A stretch of DNA of 64,000 nt from Dactylosporangium sp040689395 (GCF_040689395.1 NZ_JBFAZX010000022.1:1-64000), one strand, 5' to 3'; counted from the first letter of the stretch, positions 35,101-43,174 are shown. The notes: generated by a model from the letters alone, not told the origin. A program made the numbers and translations.

Positions 35101-35490
35101 GCGTTCGCGGAGACTCGCCGCCCGGCCGAGGCGACGGCGATGCTGGCCGAACTGGCCGAGCTTCCCGAGTCTGCGGGCGGCGCCGGTGCGGCGGCGATGA
35201 TCGAGGGCTACCTGGCGCTCGCGCGGGGCGACCGTCCCGCCGCGGCGAACGCGTTCGAGTCCGCGGCCGACCTGCTCGCCGGCCGGGACGACGTCCGGAA
35301 CGTGCTCGAGGCGCTCACCGGTCTGGCCGCGACCGCCGGGCCGGACCGGCGTGACCGCGCGTTCGAGGATCTGGCCGGCCTGCGGGAGCGCACCCACGCG
35401 ACGCTGCTGCCGCGAGAGCACCGGCTGCTTTCAACCCTGAAGGGCACGGACGAAGACCCCCTGGGCGCGTTGACACGCCTGCCCACCTAG
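32167..35490 (+). CDS. XRE-NTPase-TPR (STAND-type) transcriptional regulator
   Basis: The protein has 1107 residues. An XRE helix-turn-helix spans about 14-78 (LTQDELATRAGLGVRTLRE). A Pro/Thr/Gly/His-rich region of ~230 residues includes five copies of a 13-residue repeat (about 237-301). The NTPase module starts with LIGRDADIAELL (about 329), has Walker A GMAGVGKT at 406-413 and LLVVDGIDRS as Walker B; its spacing carries ~50 extra residues between the GRD motif and Walker A. A TPR region of ~400 residues ends the protein. This resembles STAND/SARP-like regulators that activate secondary metabolism. ATG 32167 is chosen because the helix-turn-helix starts 14 residues later. Confidence 0.85.
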   Translation: MSPVADHDPRNAGAGFAATLRSRRLARGLTQDELATRAGLGVRTLRELERGRVARPQRNTVSLLADALDLTGADREAFLTAATGRPPIPNPRGPQPIHAGTDELGHACQACHAGPAPPATTTPWPTRPGAATAPPPAAPWPTPPGDRSMASPAGRPPDHTSTPQHMNSGPVSTGLRPTAGHGSLMRHARPRNPAAPATDRSPGRRPSEPHGHQRPEEAHGPALGERGATPPLATPTGDHGPTRPHEASTGDHRPTPPYGASTGDPGSTPPHRASTGGPGSTPPHRGSTGGLGATPPHDPAVGPAVGPAVATMPGGPPTTLPLPTLPPLIGRDADIAELLTLLGMPSTQAAATRGAANAISGRGDRGLHGAMGDAWGTDESWDRGVAGAEGAFPRPGSAAELIALIGMAGVGKTGLAHAVAHSAAASGWTAVSVSITNISQPTDIFSAVAAVFGVARAEELVERYTAAVPALPALLVVDGIDRSPRAAVEAIGWLRARLPVIRILVTSRRPVAAELPGAVDWQVQPLEVPPGQPHVALTALDVAALRRVPAVALFVERLRLVRREPARDDEIHPIAELVRRLDGLPLAIELAAARCRVLELPELLSRYGNRLLDLAPTDPAGRRLRDAVAASYQLLAEREQAALRRLAMFRGRWSVELAEALLDGVAEDVEAVLDRLVGLGLVSVRGPGDLRFRLLDVVLDFAAERCAETGELRVARLRHAEVITRVAVRASAELTGPDSAAAVSRLDYLNSDIRTALRYAAVREPETALRLAGAIPRWCLLRGRHVEAHQLLRRLLDDRRTRECDPAVRALAQIGAAMLATAHGQGVSELCATEEALLVITGRGDVAGELTARALLAGIWQALGGTDEARRHNEHVLGLAVRTGRVREIAVAQNNLAFDDVLAGNLAAATRRLTEAGRRAAEAGDARIRALTKANLAEIARLDGRFDEAVDLARRAAATIAEVGDPAHRVRVLGTLGKAFAETRRPAEATAMLAELAELPESAGGAGAAAMIEGYLALARGDRPAAANAFESAADLLAGRDDVRNVLEALTGLAATAGPDRRDRAFEDLAGLRERTHATLLPREHRLLSTLKGTDEDPLGALTRLPT
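32875..33069 (+). repeat. Five 39-bp in-frame tandem repeats inside the XRE-STAND gene
   Basis: Units begin at 32875, 32914, 32953, 32992 and 33031. Each encodes a 13-residue variant such as GDHRPTPPYGAST or GDPGSTPPHRAST; units three and four are the most alike and the last is degenerate. The 39-bp period keeps the frame, so unit number could change without breaking the protein. Confidence 0.88.
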
Positions 35491-35508
35491 CTTCGTCCGT
35501 GCCGGCCC

Positions 35509-35536
35509 CGCCGGGGCGCGCCGAGCCTCCCCGGCG
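35509..35536 (+). terminator. Terminator after the XRE-STAND gene
   Basis: CGCCGGGG and CCCCGGCG pair perfectly around a 12-base loop, 19 bases after the stop. It lies between convergent genes and may act both ways. Confidence 0.55.
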
Positions 35537-35721
35537 GCGAACGTTATCCCAGCAGAAAAGCCAAAAGACCGAGATTTCCGACTTGTACCCACAGTGAACT
35601 CGGACCTGCCGGTAATTCTGCCGGTGCACAACCTGACCCACAGCGACGGCATCCCGGCCCGCACCCGGCAAACGCCGATGAGGCATCGAGGCATGGGTCG
35701 GCGCATCGAGCGCCGCGGCGA

Positions 35722-36210
35722 TCAGGCAGCGGGGCGCAGCGACGGGACACCCGAGGTGGCGTCCGGCCGGACCGCGTCGCGAATCGTGCGCAGGCCACGC
35801 AGCAGGGTGTCCAGCTCCGCCGGGCTCAGCCGTCCGGTGAACCACTCCTCGATCAGCGCCACGTGCCCGGGCAGCACGTCACGCATCTTCGCGAGACCGC
35901 CCGGCGTGATCACCGTGAACGAGCCGCGCCGGTCCGTCGGGCAGGCCCGGCGCATTGCCAGGCCGTCGCGCTCCAGGCGGTCCACGACCCGGGTCACACC
36001 GCTGGTGGACAGGCCGGTCTGCGCGGCCAGGTCGGTCATCCGCAGCTCACTGCCGGGCGAGCGGGCCAGGCGCACCAGCACCTCGAAGTCGACGGTGCCG
36101 AGGCCGTGCTCGGCCAGCTGGACGTTGAGCCGCGCGTTCACCCCGGTGAAGGCCTCCACAAACAGGCCCATGGCGGTGATTCGCGGATCTTCCAGCATCT
36201 CGTCGGCCAC
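35722..36210 (-). CDS. MarR family transcriptional regulator
   Basis: The protein has 162 residues with the typical MarR winged helix (about 35-125): LGTVDFEVLVRLARS, MTDLAAQTGLSTSGVTRVVDRLERDGL and a DRRGSFTVITPGG wing. MarR proteins are dimeric repressors that respond to phenolic or oxidative signals. It is divergent from the YceI gene, and the intergenic region holds a near-palindrome that could control both genes. A cysteine in the wing (RRACPTDRR) could make it redox-responsive, which is speculation. Confidence 0.92.
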   Translation of the reverse strand: MADEMLEDPRITAMGLFVEAFTGVNARLNVQLAEHGLGTVDFEVLVRLARSPGSELRMTDLAAQTGLSTSGVTRVVDRLERDGLAMRRACPTDRRGSFTVITPGGLAKMRDVLPGHVALIEEWFTGRLSPAELDTLLRGLRTIRDAVRPDATSGVPSLRPAA

Positions 36211-36221
36211 AGTGCCAGTCT

Positions 36222-36251
36222 AGCAGAGAACTTGACGAACAAGACTCTGCT
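36222..36251. promoter_or_regulatory. Candidate MarR operator
   Basis: A nested near-palindrome: outer arms AGCAGAG and CTCTGCT, inner arms CTTG and CAAG around ACGAA. It sits 12 bases upstream of the marR start and 57 bases upstream of yceI, in the middle of the divergent region. Confidence 0.6.
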
Positions 36252-36307
36252 GAGTGTACATTTGCTGAGGCAATCTTCTTCAACACCGCACAACCGAGGG
36301 AGTCACC

Positions 36308-36883
36308 ATGACGGCACCCGCCAACACCCGCGAGTACCAGGGCCTCACCATCCCGGCGCCGGGCAAGTTCGAGCTCGACCCGGCGCACACCCGGGTCAGC
36401 TTCACCGCGCGGCACCTGATGGTGAGCAAGGTGCGCGGCGGTTTCACCAGCGCCAGCGGCAGCATCGTCATCGCCGAGAACCCGCTGGAGTCGCACGTCG
36501 AGGTGAGCATCGACGCGGCGAGCATCGACACCGGCGTGGCCGACCGCGACGGGCACCTGCGCGGCCCGGACTTCCTGCACGTCGAGCAGTGGCCGGCGCT
36601 GACCTTCAAGAGCAAGCGCGTCGTGGGCCTGTCCGGCAACGAGTTCAAGCTGGTCGGCGACCTCACGATCCGCGACGTCACGCGCGAGGTCGAGTTGGAC
36701 GTCGAGTTCGAGGGGCACGCGAAGAGCCCGTGGGGCCAGGAGGTCATCGGCTTCAGCGCGACGACCGAGATCGACCGCGAGGAGTTCGGCATCACCTGGA
36801 ACCAGGCCCTCGAGACCGGCGGCGTCCTCGTCGGCCGGAAGGTCAAGATCGAGATCGGCGCCGAAGGCGTGCGCCAGCCCTGA
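36308..36883 (+). CDS. YceI family lipid-binding protein
   Basis: The protein has 191 residues and shows the YceI pattern: KFELDPAHTRVSFTARHLM, VRGGFTSASGSI, SIDTGVADRDGHLRGPDFL and GDLTIRDVTREVELDVE. YceI proteins are lipocalin-like barrels that bind polyisoprenoids or amphiphiles. No signal peptide is seen, as in many actinobacterial members, so it is probably cytosolic. A GGGAG site precedes the ATG by about six bases. Control by the divergent MarR gene is likely. Confidence 0.92.
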   Translation: MTAPANTREYQGLTIPAPGKFELDPAHTRVSFTARHLMVSKVRGGFTSASGSIVIAENPLESHVEVSIDAASIDTGVADRDGHLRGPDFLHVEQWPALTFKSKRVVGLSGNEFKLVGDLTIRDVTREVELDVEFEGHAKSPWGQEVIGFSATTEIDREEFGITWNQALETGGVLVGRKVKIEIGAEGVRQP

Positions 36884-36949
36884 GCCGCCGCGCTCCAAGA
36901 AACCGGCAAGACAGAAATTTCCGAAGCGCCGGAGTTTGGTCATCGTGCA

Positions 36950-36975
36950 GAGGGTGGGCGAAATCTCCCACCCTC
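36950..36975 (+). terminator. Terminator after yceI
   Basis: GAGGGTGGG and CCCACCCTC form a perfect 9-bp stem with an 8-base loop, 66 bases after the yceI stop. Confidence 0.7.
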
Positions 36976-37081
36976 CGCAAGGCTTTGCTCACCGTCGGCT
37001 GCCGGTGTGTCCATTTTGTCCCTAGCGGTGCCTCTCGACTACTCCTAACGTGAGGGGTCCAAGAGGGGCCAGGGGGCAGGT

Positions 37082-38557
37082 ATGGGCCAGGATGTCACAC
37101 GGGGAGCCTTCTCGCGTGAGGACCGCGCTCGATACCGGCGGAAGGTTCGCCGCTGCCTCGATGTCTTCGCACTCATGCTCAACGATTTCCGGTTCGACTC
37201 CGATCGGCCGATGACCGGCCTGGAGATCGAGGTCAACCTCATCGATCCGGACGCCCAGCCGGCCATGCGCAACGCCGAGGTGCTCGCCGATCTCGCCGAC
37301 CCCACGTTCCAGACCGAGTTGGGCCAGTTCAACCTGGAGATCAACGTCGCCCCGAGGGTGATCGAGGGCGACGGCCTGGACGTGTACGAGCGGGAGATCC
37401 TGGCCAGCCTCGTGCACGCCGACGAGCGGGCGAGCAAGTCCGACGCCCGACTGGTGCTCATCGGCATCCTGCCCACGCTGCGCCCGGAGCACCTGGTGCT
37501 GGCGAACATGTCCAACGACCCGCGGTACCGGCTGCTGAACGACCAGATCATCAACGCCCGAGGCGAGGACATCACGCTCGACATCCGCGGGCAGGAGCGG
37601 CTCGAAGCCCAGTCGGACTCCATCGCGGGCGAGTCCGCGTGCACGAGCGTGCAGTTCCATCTGCAGGTCGCACCCGAGGACTTCGCGATGTACTGGAACG
37701 CGTCGCAGGCGATCGCCGGGGTGCAGGTGGCGGTGGGGGCCAACTCGCCGTACCTCTTCGGCAAACGCCTATGGGCCGAGACCCGCATCGCGCTGTTCGA
37801 GCAGGCCACCGACACCCGGCCGGAGGAGCTCAAGGCGCAAGGCGTACGCCCGCGGGTCTGGTTCGGCGAGCGCTGGATCACCTCGATCTTCGACCTGTTC
37901 GAGGAGAACGTCCGCTACTTCCCGCCGTTACTGCCGATCACCGAGGAGGAGGACCCGGTCGCCGTGCTCGAGGCCGGCGGGGTGCCGCGCCTGGGCGAGC
38001 TGCGTCTGCACAACAGCACGATCTACCGGTGGAACCGCCCGGTGTACGACATCATGAACGGCCGCCCACACCTGCGCGTCGAGAACCGCGTGTTGCCGGC
38101 CGGCCCCACCGTGGTCGACCAGCTCGCCAACGCCGCGTTCTACTTCGGCCTGGTCCGTGCGTTATGCGAGCAGGACCGGCCGATCTGGACGCAGATGCCA
38201 TTCTCGGCGGCCGAGGAGAACTTCCACACCGCCGCTCGCGAGGGGCTCGACGCGCGGGTCTGGTGGCCGAAGCGCGGCGAGGTGCCGGTGACCGACCTGG
38301 TGCTGCGCGAACTGCTGCCGCTGGCCGAGGCCGGCCTGGACCGCTTCGGGGTGCCGGCACAGACGCGGGACCGGCTGCTCGGAGTCATCGAGGGCCGATG
38401 TCGCACCGGGCGCAACGGCGCCGCCTGGCAGACCGAGGTCGTGCGTTCCTTACAGGAGCGCCATCGGCTCGAGCGGCCGTTGGCGCTGCGACAAATGCTG
38501 CTGCGGTACTCCGAGGGGCTGCACGAGAACGTTCCGGTCCACACGTGGCCGGTGTAG
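37082..38557 (+). CDS. Glutamate-cysteine ligase family (GCS2) protein
   Basis: The protein has 491 residues and belongs to the GCS2 carboxylate-amine ligase family: TGLEIEVNLIDP at about 45-56, GQFNLEINVAPR (about 80-91), CTSVQFHLQV, ANSPYLFGK and LRVENRVLPAGPTVVDQLAN. These supply Mg2+- and ATP-binding acidic residues. Members ligate glutamate to an amine such as cysteine. The true substrate is uncertain; mycothiol-producing actinomycetes do not need glutathione, so an amine ligase of a different pathway is possible. GGCAGG lies upstream of the ATG. Confidence 0.82.
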   Translation: MGQDVTRGAFSREDRARYRRKVRRCLDVFALMLNDFRFDSDRPMTGLEIEVNLIDPDAQPAMRNAEVLADLADPTFQTELGQFNLEINVAPRVIEGDGLDVYEREILASLVHADERASKSDARLVLIGILPTLRPEHLVLANMSNDPRYRLLNDQIINARGEDITLDIRGQERLEAQSDSIAGESACTSVQFHLQVAPEDFAMYWNASQAIAGVQVAVGANSPYLFGKRLWAETRIALFEQATDTRPEELKAQGVRPRVWFGERWITSIFDLFEENVRYFPPLLPITEEEDPVAVLEAGGVPRLGELRLHNSTIYRWNRPVYDIMNGRPHLRVENRVLPAGPTVVDQLANAAFYFGLVRALCEQDRPIWTQMPFSAAEENFHTAAREGLDARVWWPKRGEVPVTDLVLRELLPLAEAGLDRFGVPAQTRDRLLGVIEGRCRTGRNGAAWQTEVVRSLQERHRLERPLALRQMLLRYSEGLHENVPVHTWPV

Positions 38558-38564
38558 GCGGCGC

Positions 38565-39722
38565 CTACAGCCCGATCGAGCGCGAGATGATCATCCGCTG
38601 GACCTCGGAGGTGCCCTCGCCGATCTCCAGGATCTTGGCGTCACGGTACATCCGGCCGACCGGCGTCTCGTTCATGAAGCCATACCCGCCGTGCACCTGC
38701 GTCGCCTCCCGCGCGTTGACCATCGCCGCGTCGCTGGCCGAGAGCTTCGCGATGGCGGCCTGGCGCTTGAAGTCCCGCCCGTTGACGAGCCGGCTCGCCG
38801 CGTCGTAGTAGGCCAGCCGCGCGGTGTGTGCCCGGCTCTCCATGTCAGCGATCTTGAACTGGATCGCCTGGTACTCCCCGATCGCCCGGCCGAACGCCTG
38901 CCGCTGCCTGGCGTAGGCGACCGACTCGTCGACGCAGCCCTGCGCGAGCCCGACGCCGAGCGCGGCGAACGCGACCCGGCCCTCGTCGAGGGTCCGCAGG
39001 AACTGCGCGTAACCGCGGCCCCGCTCGCCGAGCAGGTTCTCCGCCGGCACGCGCACATCGTCGAAGCTCAGCTCGTGGGTATCGGACGCGCACCAGCCGA
39101 CCTTCGAGTACCCGGGCTGGACGGTGAACCCGGGCGTGCCGCTCGGCACGATGATCGCCGACAGCTCCTTGCTGCCGTCCGGGTTGACGCCGGTCACCGC
39201 CGTGACCGTGACCAGCGCGGTGATGTCGGTGCCGGAGTTGGTGATGAAGGCCTTCGACCCGTTGATCACCCACTCGTCCGTCGCCTCGTCGAGCACCGCG
39301 CGGGTCTGGGTGCCGCCCGCGTCGCTCCCGGCGCCGGGCTCGGTCAGGCCGAAGGCGGCGAGGGCCTCGCCGGAGGTGAGCTTGGGCAGCCAGTGCTCCT
39401 TCTGCGCCCGCGTGCCGTACCGGAAGATCGGCATGGCGCCGAGCGAGATCGCGGCCTCCAGGGTCACCGCGATCGACGAGTCGACCCGGGCGAGCTCCTC
39501 CAGCGCGATGCACAGCGCGAAGTAGTCGCCGCCCATCCCGCCGCAGTCCTCCGGGAAGGGCAGCCCGAACAGCCCCATCTTGCCCATCTGGCGGACCAGG
39601 TCGTAGGGGAAGGCGTGCCGCTCGTAGTAGCCGCCGATCACCGGGGCGACGACGTCGTGGGCGAAATCGCGCACGTTGGAGCGCAGCGCCTCGAGCTCCT
39701 CGGTAAGGGTGAAGTCAACCAT
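38565..39722 (-). CDS. Acyl-CoA dehydrogenase (isovaleryl-CoA dehydrogenase-like)
   Basis: The protein has 385 residues with all three domains: N-terminal helices (about 5-115), a beta domain with FGLTEPGAGSDAGGTQT and SKVGWCASDTHELSFDDV, and C-terminal helices with RQAFGRAIGEYQAIQFKIADM and EIGEGTSEVQRMIISR. It oxidises acyl-CoA with FAD and passes electrons to ETF. Being 27 bases downstream of the carboxyltransferase and near HMG-CoA lyase, it is likely the isovaleryl-CoA dehydrogenase step of leucine breakdown; this assignment is by context. Confidence 0.88.
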   Translation of the reverse strand: MVDFTLTEELEALRSNVRDFAHDVVAPVIGGYYERHAFPYDLVRQMGKMGLFGLPFPEDCGGMGGDYFALCIALEELARVDSSIAVTLEAAISLGAMPIFRYGTRAQKEHWLPKLTSGEALAAFGLTEPGAGSDAGGTQTRAVLDEATDEWVINGSKAFITNSGTDITALVTVTAVTGVNPDGSKELSAIIVPSGTPGFTVQPGYSKVGWCASDTHELSFDDVRVPAENLLGERGRGYAQFLRTLDEGRVAFAALGVGLAQGCVDESVAYARQRQAFGRAIGEYQAIQFKIADMESRAHTARLAYYDAASRLVNGRDFKRQAAIAKLSASDAAMVNAREATQVHGGYGFMNETPVGRMYRDAKILEIGEGTSEVQRMIISRSIGL

Positions 39723-39749
39723 CGTGATCCCTCCTTGGAAGTCGGCGCT

Positions 39750-41264
39750 TCAGACGGGTGTCACGCCGTGACGACGGCGGGAGAACGCGCGGTCCTTGGC
39801 CCGGGCCGCGGCGAAGCGGCGCACCAGCTCACCCCGTAGCGCCGCCGGCTCCACGACGGTGTCCACGACGAGCTCGCTGGCCAGCCGCATGATGTCGATG
39901 TCGCGCTCGTACTCGGCGCGCTTCGCGGCGACGAATGCGGCCCGCTCGTCCTCGTCGGCGATCGCGGCGATCTTGTTGGCGTAGACGGCGTTGACGGCGG
40001 CCTCGGCGCCCATGACCGCGATCTTGGCGGTGGGCAGGGCGATCGTGGCGTCGGGCTCGAAGCCGGGGCCGGCCATCGCGTAGAGGCCGGCCCCGTAGGC
40101 CTTGCGCACGACCACGCAGATCTTGGGTACGGTCGCCTCGGAGATCGCCGTGATCATCTTGGCGCCGTGCCGGATGATGCCCTGCTTCTCCACCGCGGAG
40201 CCGACCATGAAGCCCGGCACGTCGGCGAGGAAGAGCAGTGGCACGTTGAAGGCGTCGCAGAGCTGGACGAACCGGGTCGCCTTGTCGGCGGAGTCCACGA
40301 AGAGCACGCCGCCCTTGAACATCGAGTTGTTGGCGACGACGCCGACGGTACGCCCGTCGAGGCGGCCGAAACCGACGGTGAGCTCACGCGCCCAGAGCGC
40401 CTGGATCTCGAAAAACGAGCCCTCGTCGAGCAGGCCCTTGACGACCTTGCGCATGTCGAAGGCCTGCCGCTCGTTGCCCGGGATCTCGGGCAGGCCGGTC
40501 TCGGCCCGCGCCTCGGCCGCCGGCGGCTCCGACGTCCAGCTGGACGGGAGGTAGGACAGATAGCGGCGTACGGCATCGATGGCTTCTTGTTCGGTCTTGC
40601 ACAGAAAGTGCCCGACGCCGCTCTCGGCGCAGTGCACGCGCGCGCCGCCCATCGCCTCAAGGGTCGTCTTCTCGCCGGTGACCATCTCGACCATGCGGTC
40701 CGAGCCCAGATACATCGACGCGTTGCCCTCGACCATCGCCACGACGTCGCAGAACGCGGGGATGTAGGCGCCGCCGGCGGCGGAGGGCCCGAAGAGCGCG
40801 CAGGCCTGCGGGATGCTGCCGCTGGCCCGAACCTGGGTGTGGAAGATGCGCCCGGCGCCACGCCGGCCGGGGAAGAGCTCCACCTGGTCGGTGATGCGCG
40901 CGCCGGCGGAGTCCACGAGGTACACCATCGGCACGCCGGTGGCGTAGGCCTTTTCGATGATCCGGATGATCTTCTCGACGGTCCGCGCGCCCCAGGACCC
41001 GGCCTTGACGGTCGAGTCGTTGGCCATGAGGCAGACCGGTCGCCCGTCGACGGTGGCCGAGCCGGTGATCACACCGTCGGCCGGCAGCCCGTCGGCCAGC
41101 GCGTTGGCGAACAGCCCGTCCTCGACGAAGGACCCCTCGTCGACGAGCAGGGCGACGCGCTCCCGGGCGAAGAGCTTGCCGCGCGCGGCGTTGGCCGCGT
41201 GGTACTTCTCCCCGCCGCCGGCCTCGACCCGCTTGCGCGTCTGGTTGAGGGCATCACCCTCCAT
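39750..41264 (-). CDS. Acyl-CoA carboxylase beta (carboxyltransferase) subunit
   Basis: The protein has 504 residues with N- and C-terminal carboxyltransferase domains: GKLFARERVALLVDEGSF, ADDSTVKAGSWG-like NDSTVKAGSWGARTVEK, FGPSAAGGAYIPAFCD, and in the C-half VADVPGFMVG, GAGLYAMAGPGFEPD and MGAEAAVNAVYANK. The partners nearby (biotin carboxylase, HMG-CoA lyase, acyl-CoA dehydrogenase) suggest a methylcrotonyl-CoA carboxylase (AccD1/LiuB). ATG 41264 has GGAGG eight bases upstream, and this Shine-Dalgarno lies inside a long palindrome with TetR-like sites. Confidence 0.9.
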   Translation of the reverse strand: MEGDALNQTRKRVEAGGGEKYHAANAARGKLFARERVALLVDEGSFVEDGLFANALADGLPADGVITGSATVDGRPVCLMANDSTVKAGSWGARTVEKIIRIIEKAYATGVPMVYLVDSAGARITDQVELFPGRRGAGRIFHTQVRASGSIPQACALFGPSAAGGAYIPAFCDVVAMVEGNASMYLGSDRMVEMVTGEKTTLEAMGGARVHCAESGVGHFLCKTEQEAIDAVRRYLSYLPSSWTSEPPAAEARAETGLPEIPGNERQAFDMRKVVKGLLDEGSFFEIQALWARELTVGFGRLDGRTVGVVANNSMFKGGVLFVDSADKATRFVQLCDAFNVPLLFLADVPGFMVGSAVEKQGIIRHGAKMITAISEATVPKICVVVRKAYGAGLYAMAGPGFEPDATIALPTAKIAVMGAEAAVNAVYANKIAAIADEDERAAFVAAKRAEYERDIDIMRLASELVVDTVVEPAALRGELVRRFAAARAKDRAFSRRRHGVTPV

Positions 41265-41271
41265 GGTGCGA

Positions 41272-41337
41272 CCTCCGCGTCGGCTGCCTGAACGATCGTT
41301 CATACCTAACGATCGTTCAGGTTAGCCGACGCGGAGG
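41272..41337. promoter_or_regulatory. 66-bp near-perfect inverted repeat with double TetR-type operator
   Basis: Outer arms CCTCCGCGTCGGCT and AGCCGACGCGGAGG enclose inner arms CCTGAACGATCGTT and AACGATCGTTCAGG around a 7-base loop. Inside is TGAACGATCGTTCA (41289-41302) and a second half-overlapping copy. The same TGAACG..CGTTCA dyad stands upstream of the tetR gene at 46680. The left outer arm is the accD Shine-Dalgarno. Confidence 0.8.
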
Positions 41338-41406
41338 CGAAATTCCAACATTCGCGGCGGACCGCTTGCGGATCAGGGGGATACCGCCACCAGCGTCAGC
41401 GGGAGG

Positions 41407-43174
41407 TCAGCAGGAGGAGGCCTGCGCCCCGCCCGAGCTCGAGGCGTTCGAGAGGCCCAGCAGCGAGACGGCGTTGCCGCTGATGTTGATCGGCAGCTGC
41501 AGCGTGGTGCCGAGCTGGTTGCCGTTGAGCAGGCCGGNNNNNNNNNNNNNNNNNNNNNNNNNNNNNNNNNNNNNNNNNNNNNNNNNNNNNNNNNNNNNNN
41601 NNNNNNNNNNNNNNNNNNNNNNNNNNNNNNNNNNNGGAGTTGAACCCGGTGGTCCAGTCGCCGCAGCCACCCTCACCCTTCACCGCGCTGGCCCCACCGT
41701 TGCCGCCGATGTTGATCGGCACCTGCACCGTGGTGCCGAGCTGGTTGCCGTTGAGCACACCGGAGTTGAACCCGGTGGTCCAGTCGCCGCAGCCACCCTC
41801 ACCCTTCACCGCGCTGGCCCCACCGTTGCCGCCGATGTTGATCGGCACCTGCACCGTAGTGCCGAGCTGGTTGCCGTTGAGCACACCGGAATTGAACCCG
41901 GTGGTCCAGTCGCCGTGGCCGCCCGTCACCGCGCTGGCCCCACCCTTGCCGCCGATGTTGATCGGCACCTGCACCGTAGTGCCGAGCTGGTTGCCGTTGA
42001 GCAGGCCGGAGTTGTACCCCGTGGTCCAGTCGCCGCTGGCGCAGCTGCCGTTGTTCGACCCGTTGCCGGGGCCGTTGTTGGGCGCGGGGGGCAGGACCGC
42101 GCCCGTGCCGTTGTGGTGCTTCTTGCGCTTGGCGTACGCGCCCAGGTCGATGGACTTCTGGCTCTTCGTGGTCGTCGTCTTGGCCACGTTCTTGGTGTGC
42201 GCCGCCGGCGCGGTGCTGACCTTGACGGTGCTGTTGGCCTTGGTGCCCGGGACGTAACCGCCGCTGTCCTGGCCGCCATTGCCGCGGCCGTGGCCGTGAC
42301 CCTTGCCGTGGCCCGAACCGGTGCCCTCGATCGCCGTGGCGCCGCCGCCGCAGTTGGCGCTGGCGAAGCCGAGGATCGCGATCGCGTTGCCGCAGACGTT
42401 GACCGGCACCTGCAGCGTGGTGTTGAACTGGTTGCCGTTGAGCAGGCCGGCGTTGTACCCGGTGATGTGGTTGGACCCGGTGGTCGAGGCGCTCTCGCCA
42501 TTGACCGCCCACGCGCCGCCCCGGCCGGACGCGCCCGCGAAGCCCAGCAGCGCGATCGCGTTGCCGCTGATGTTGATCGGGGCCTGCAGCGTCGTGTCGA
42601 GCTGGTTGCCGTTCAGCACGCCGGCGTTGTACCCGCTCGTCCAGTCCTCGGTCCGGTTCGCGACGCCCTCGGCGCCGGAGCGGCCGTTGGCCCCAGCGCT
42701 GTAGGCGCCGTTTCCGCCGTTGTGGCGGTGGCGGCCCCCGCTGGTGATGTCGCCCTTGCCCGCAGTCGCTCCGCCTGCGCTGGACGCGTTGGAGAGGCCC
42801 AGCACCGACACGGCGTTGCCGCTGATGTTGATCGGAGCCTGCAGCTTCGTGTCGAGCTGGTTGCCGTTGAGCACACCGGCGTTGTTCCCGCTCGTCCAGT
42901 CCTTGGTGGTCGCGCTCTTGGTGGCGGTGGCGCTCTCGGCCTTGACCGCCGAGGCGCCGCCGCCGCAGTTGGCATCGGCGAAGCCGAGCACGGCGATGGA
43001 GTTGCCGCAGACGTTGACCGGCACCTGGAGCGTGGTGTCGAACTGGTTGCCGTTGAGCAGGCCGGAGTTGTTGCCCGTCGCCCAGTCGGAGGCGTGCGCG
43101 ACCCCGCCCGAGACGAGCAGGAAACCCGCGGAGAGCACGCCCACATTGAGCGACTTACGAACCCACGTCTTCAT
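41407..43174 (-). CDS. Multi-module chaplin-like secreted repeat protein
   Basis: A signal peptide (MKTWVRKSLNVGVLSAGFLL start, cleavage near ...AHAS) leads into at least eight modules of NSGLLNGNQ / TTLQVPVN / GNAIAVLG type. Modules one and four contain the chaplin-like cysteine pair (NVCGNSIAVLGF, ANCGGG); others lack cysteines and some are shortened to GGNGGASAVKG. A Lys/His/Gly-rich linker separates modules four and five. The end is GGAQASSC. Chaplin proteins are surfactant amyloids of aerial hyphae. The 98-N gap lies in the array and breaks the frame, so an automatic call would end at 41396; the real stop is at 41407 in another frame. It sits between acyl-CoA carboxylase genes. Confidence 0.8.
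41538..41635. other. Assembly gap (98 N)
   Basis: The flanks are in the same phase of the repeat: both abut the TCC-GGC junction of the NSG motif. The true missing length should therefore be a whole number of repeat units minus two bases (one modulo three), which 98 is not. Copy number of modules is unknown. Confidence 0.95.
41636..42007 (-). repeat. Near-identical 126-bp tandem repeats in the chaplin-like gene
   Basis: Units start at 41636 and 41762 (126 bp each) and 41888 (120 bp), each coding DWTTGFNSGVLNGNQLGTTV and a Gly-rich tail. The two 126-bp units are almost identical at DNA level, which points to recent duplication and explains the assembly break. Confidence 0.9.

Noticed and set aside
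41396..41537. C-terminus of the chaplin-like protein as read in the frame upstream of the gap
   Set aside because: The translation after the gap is Arg/Gln-rich; the correct frame gives GLLNGNQ and stops at 41407.
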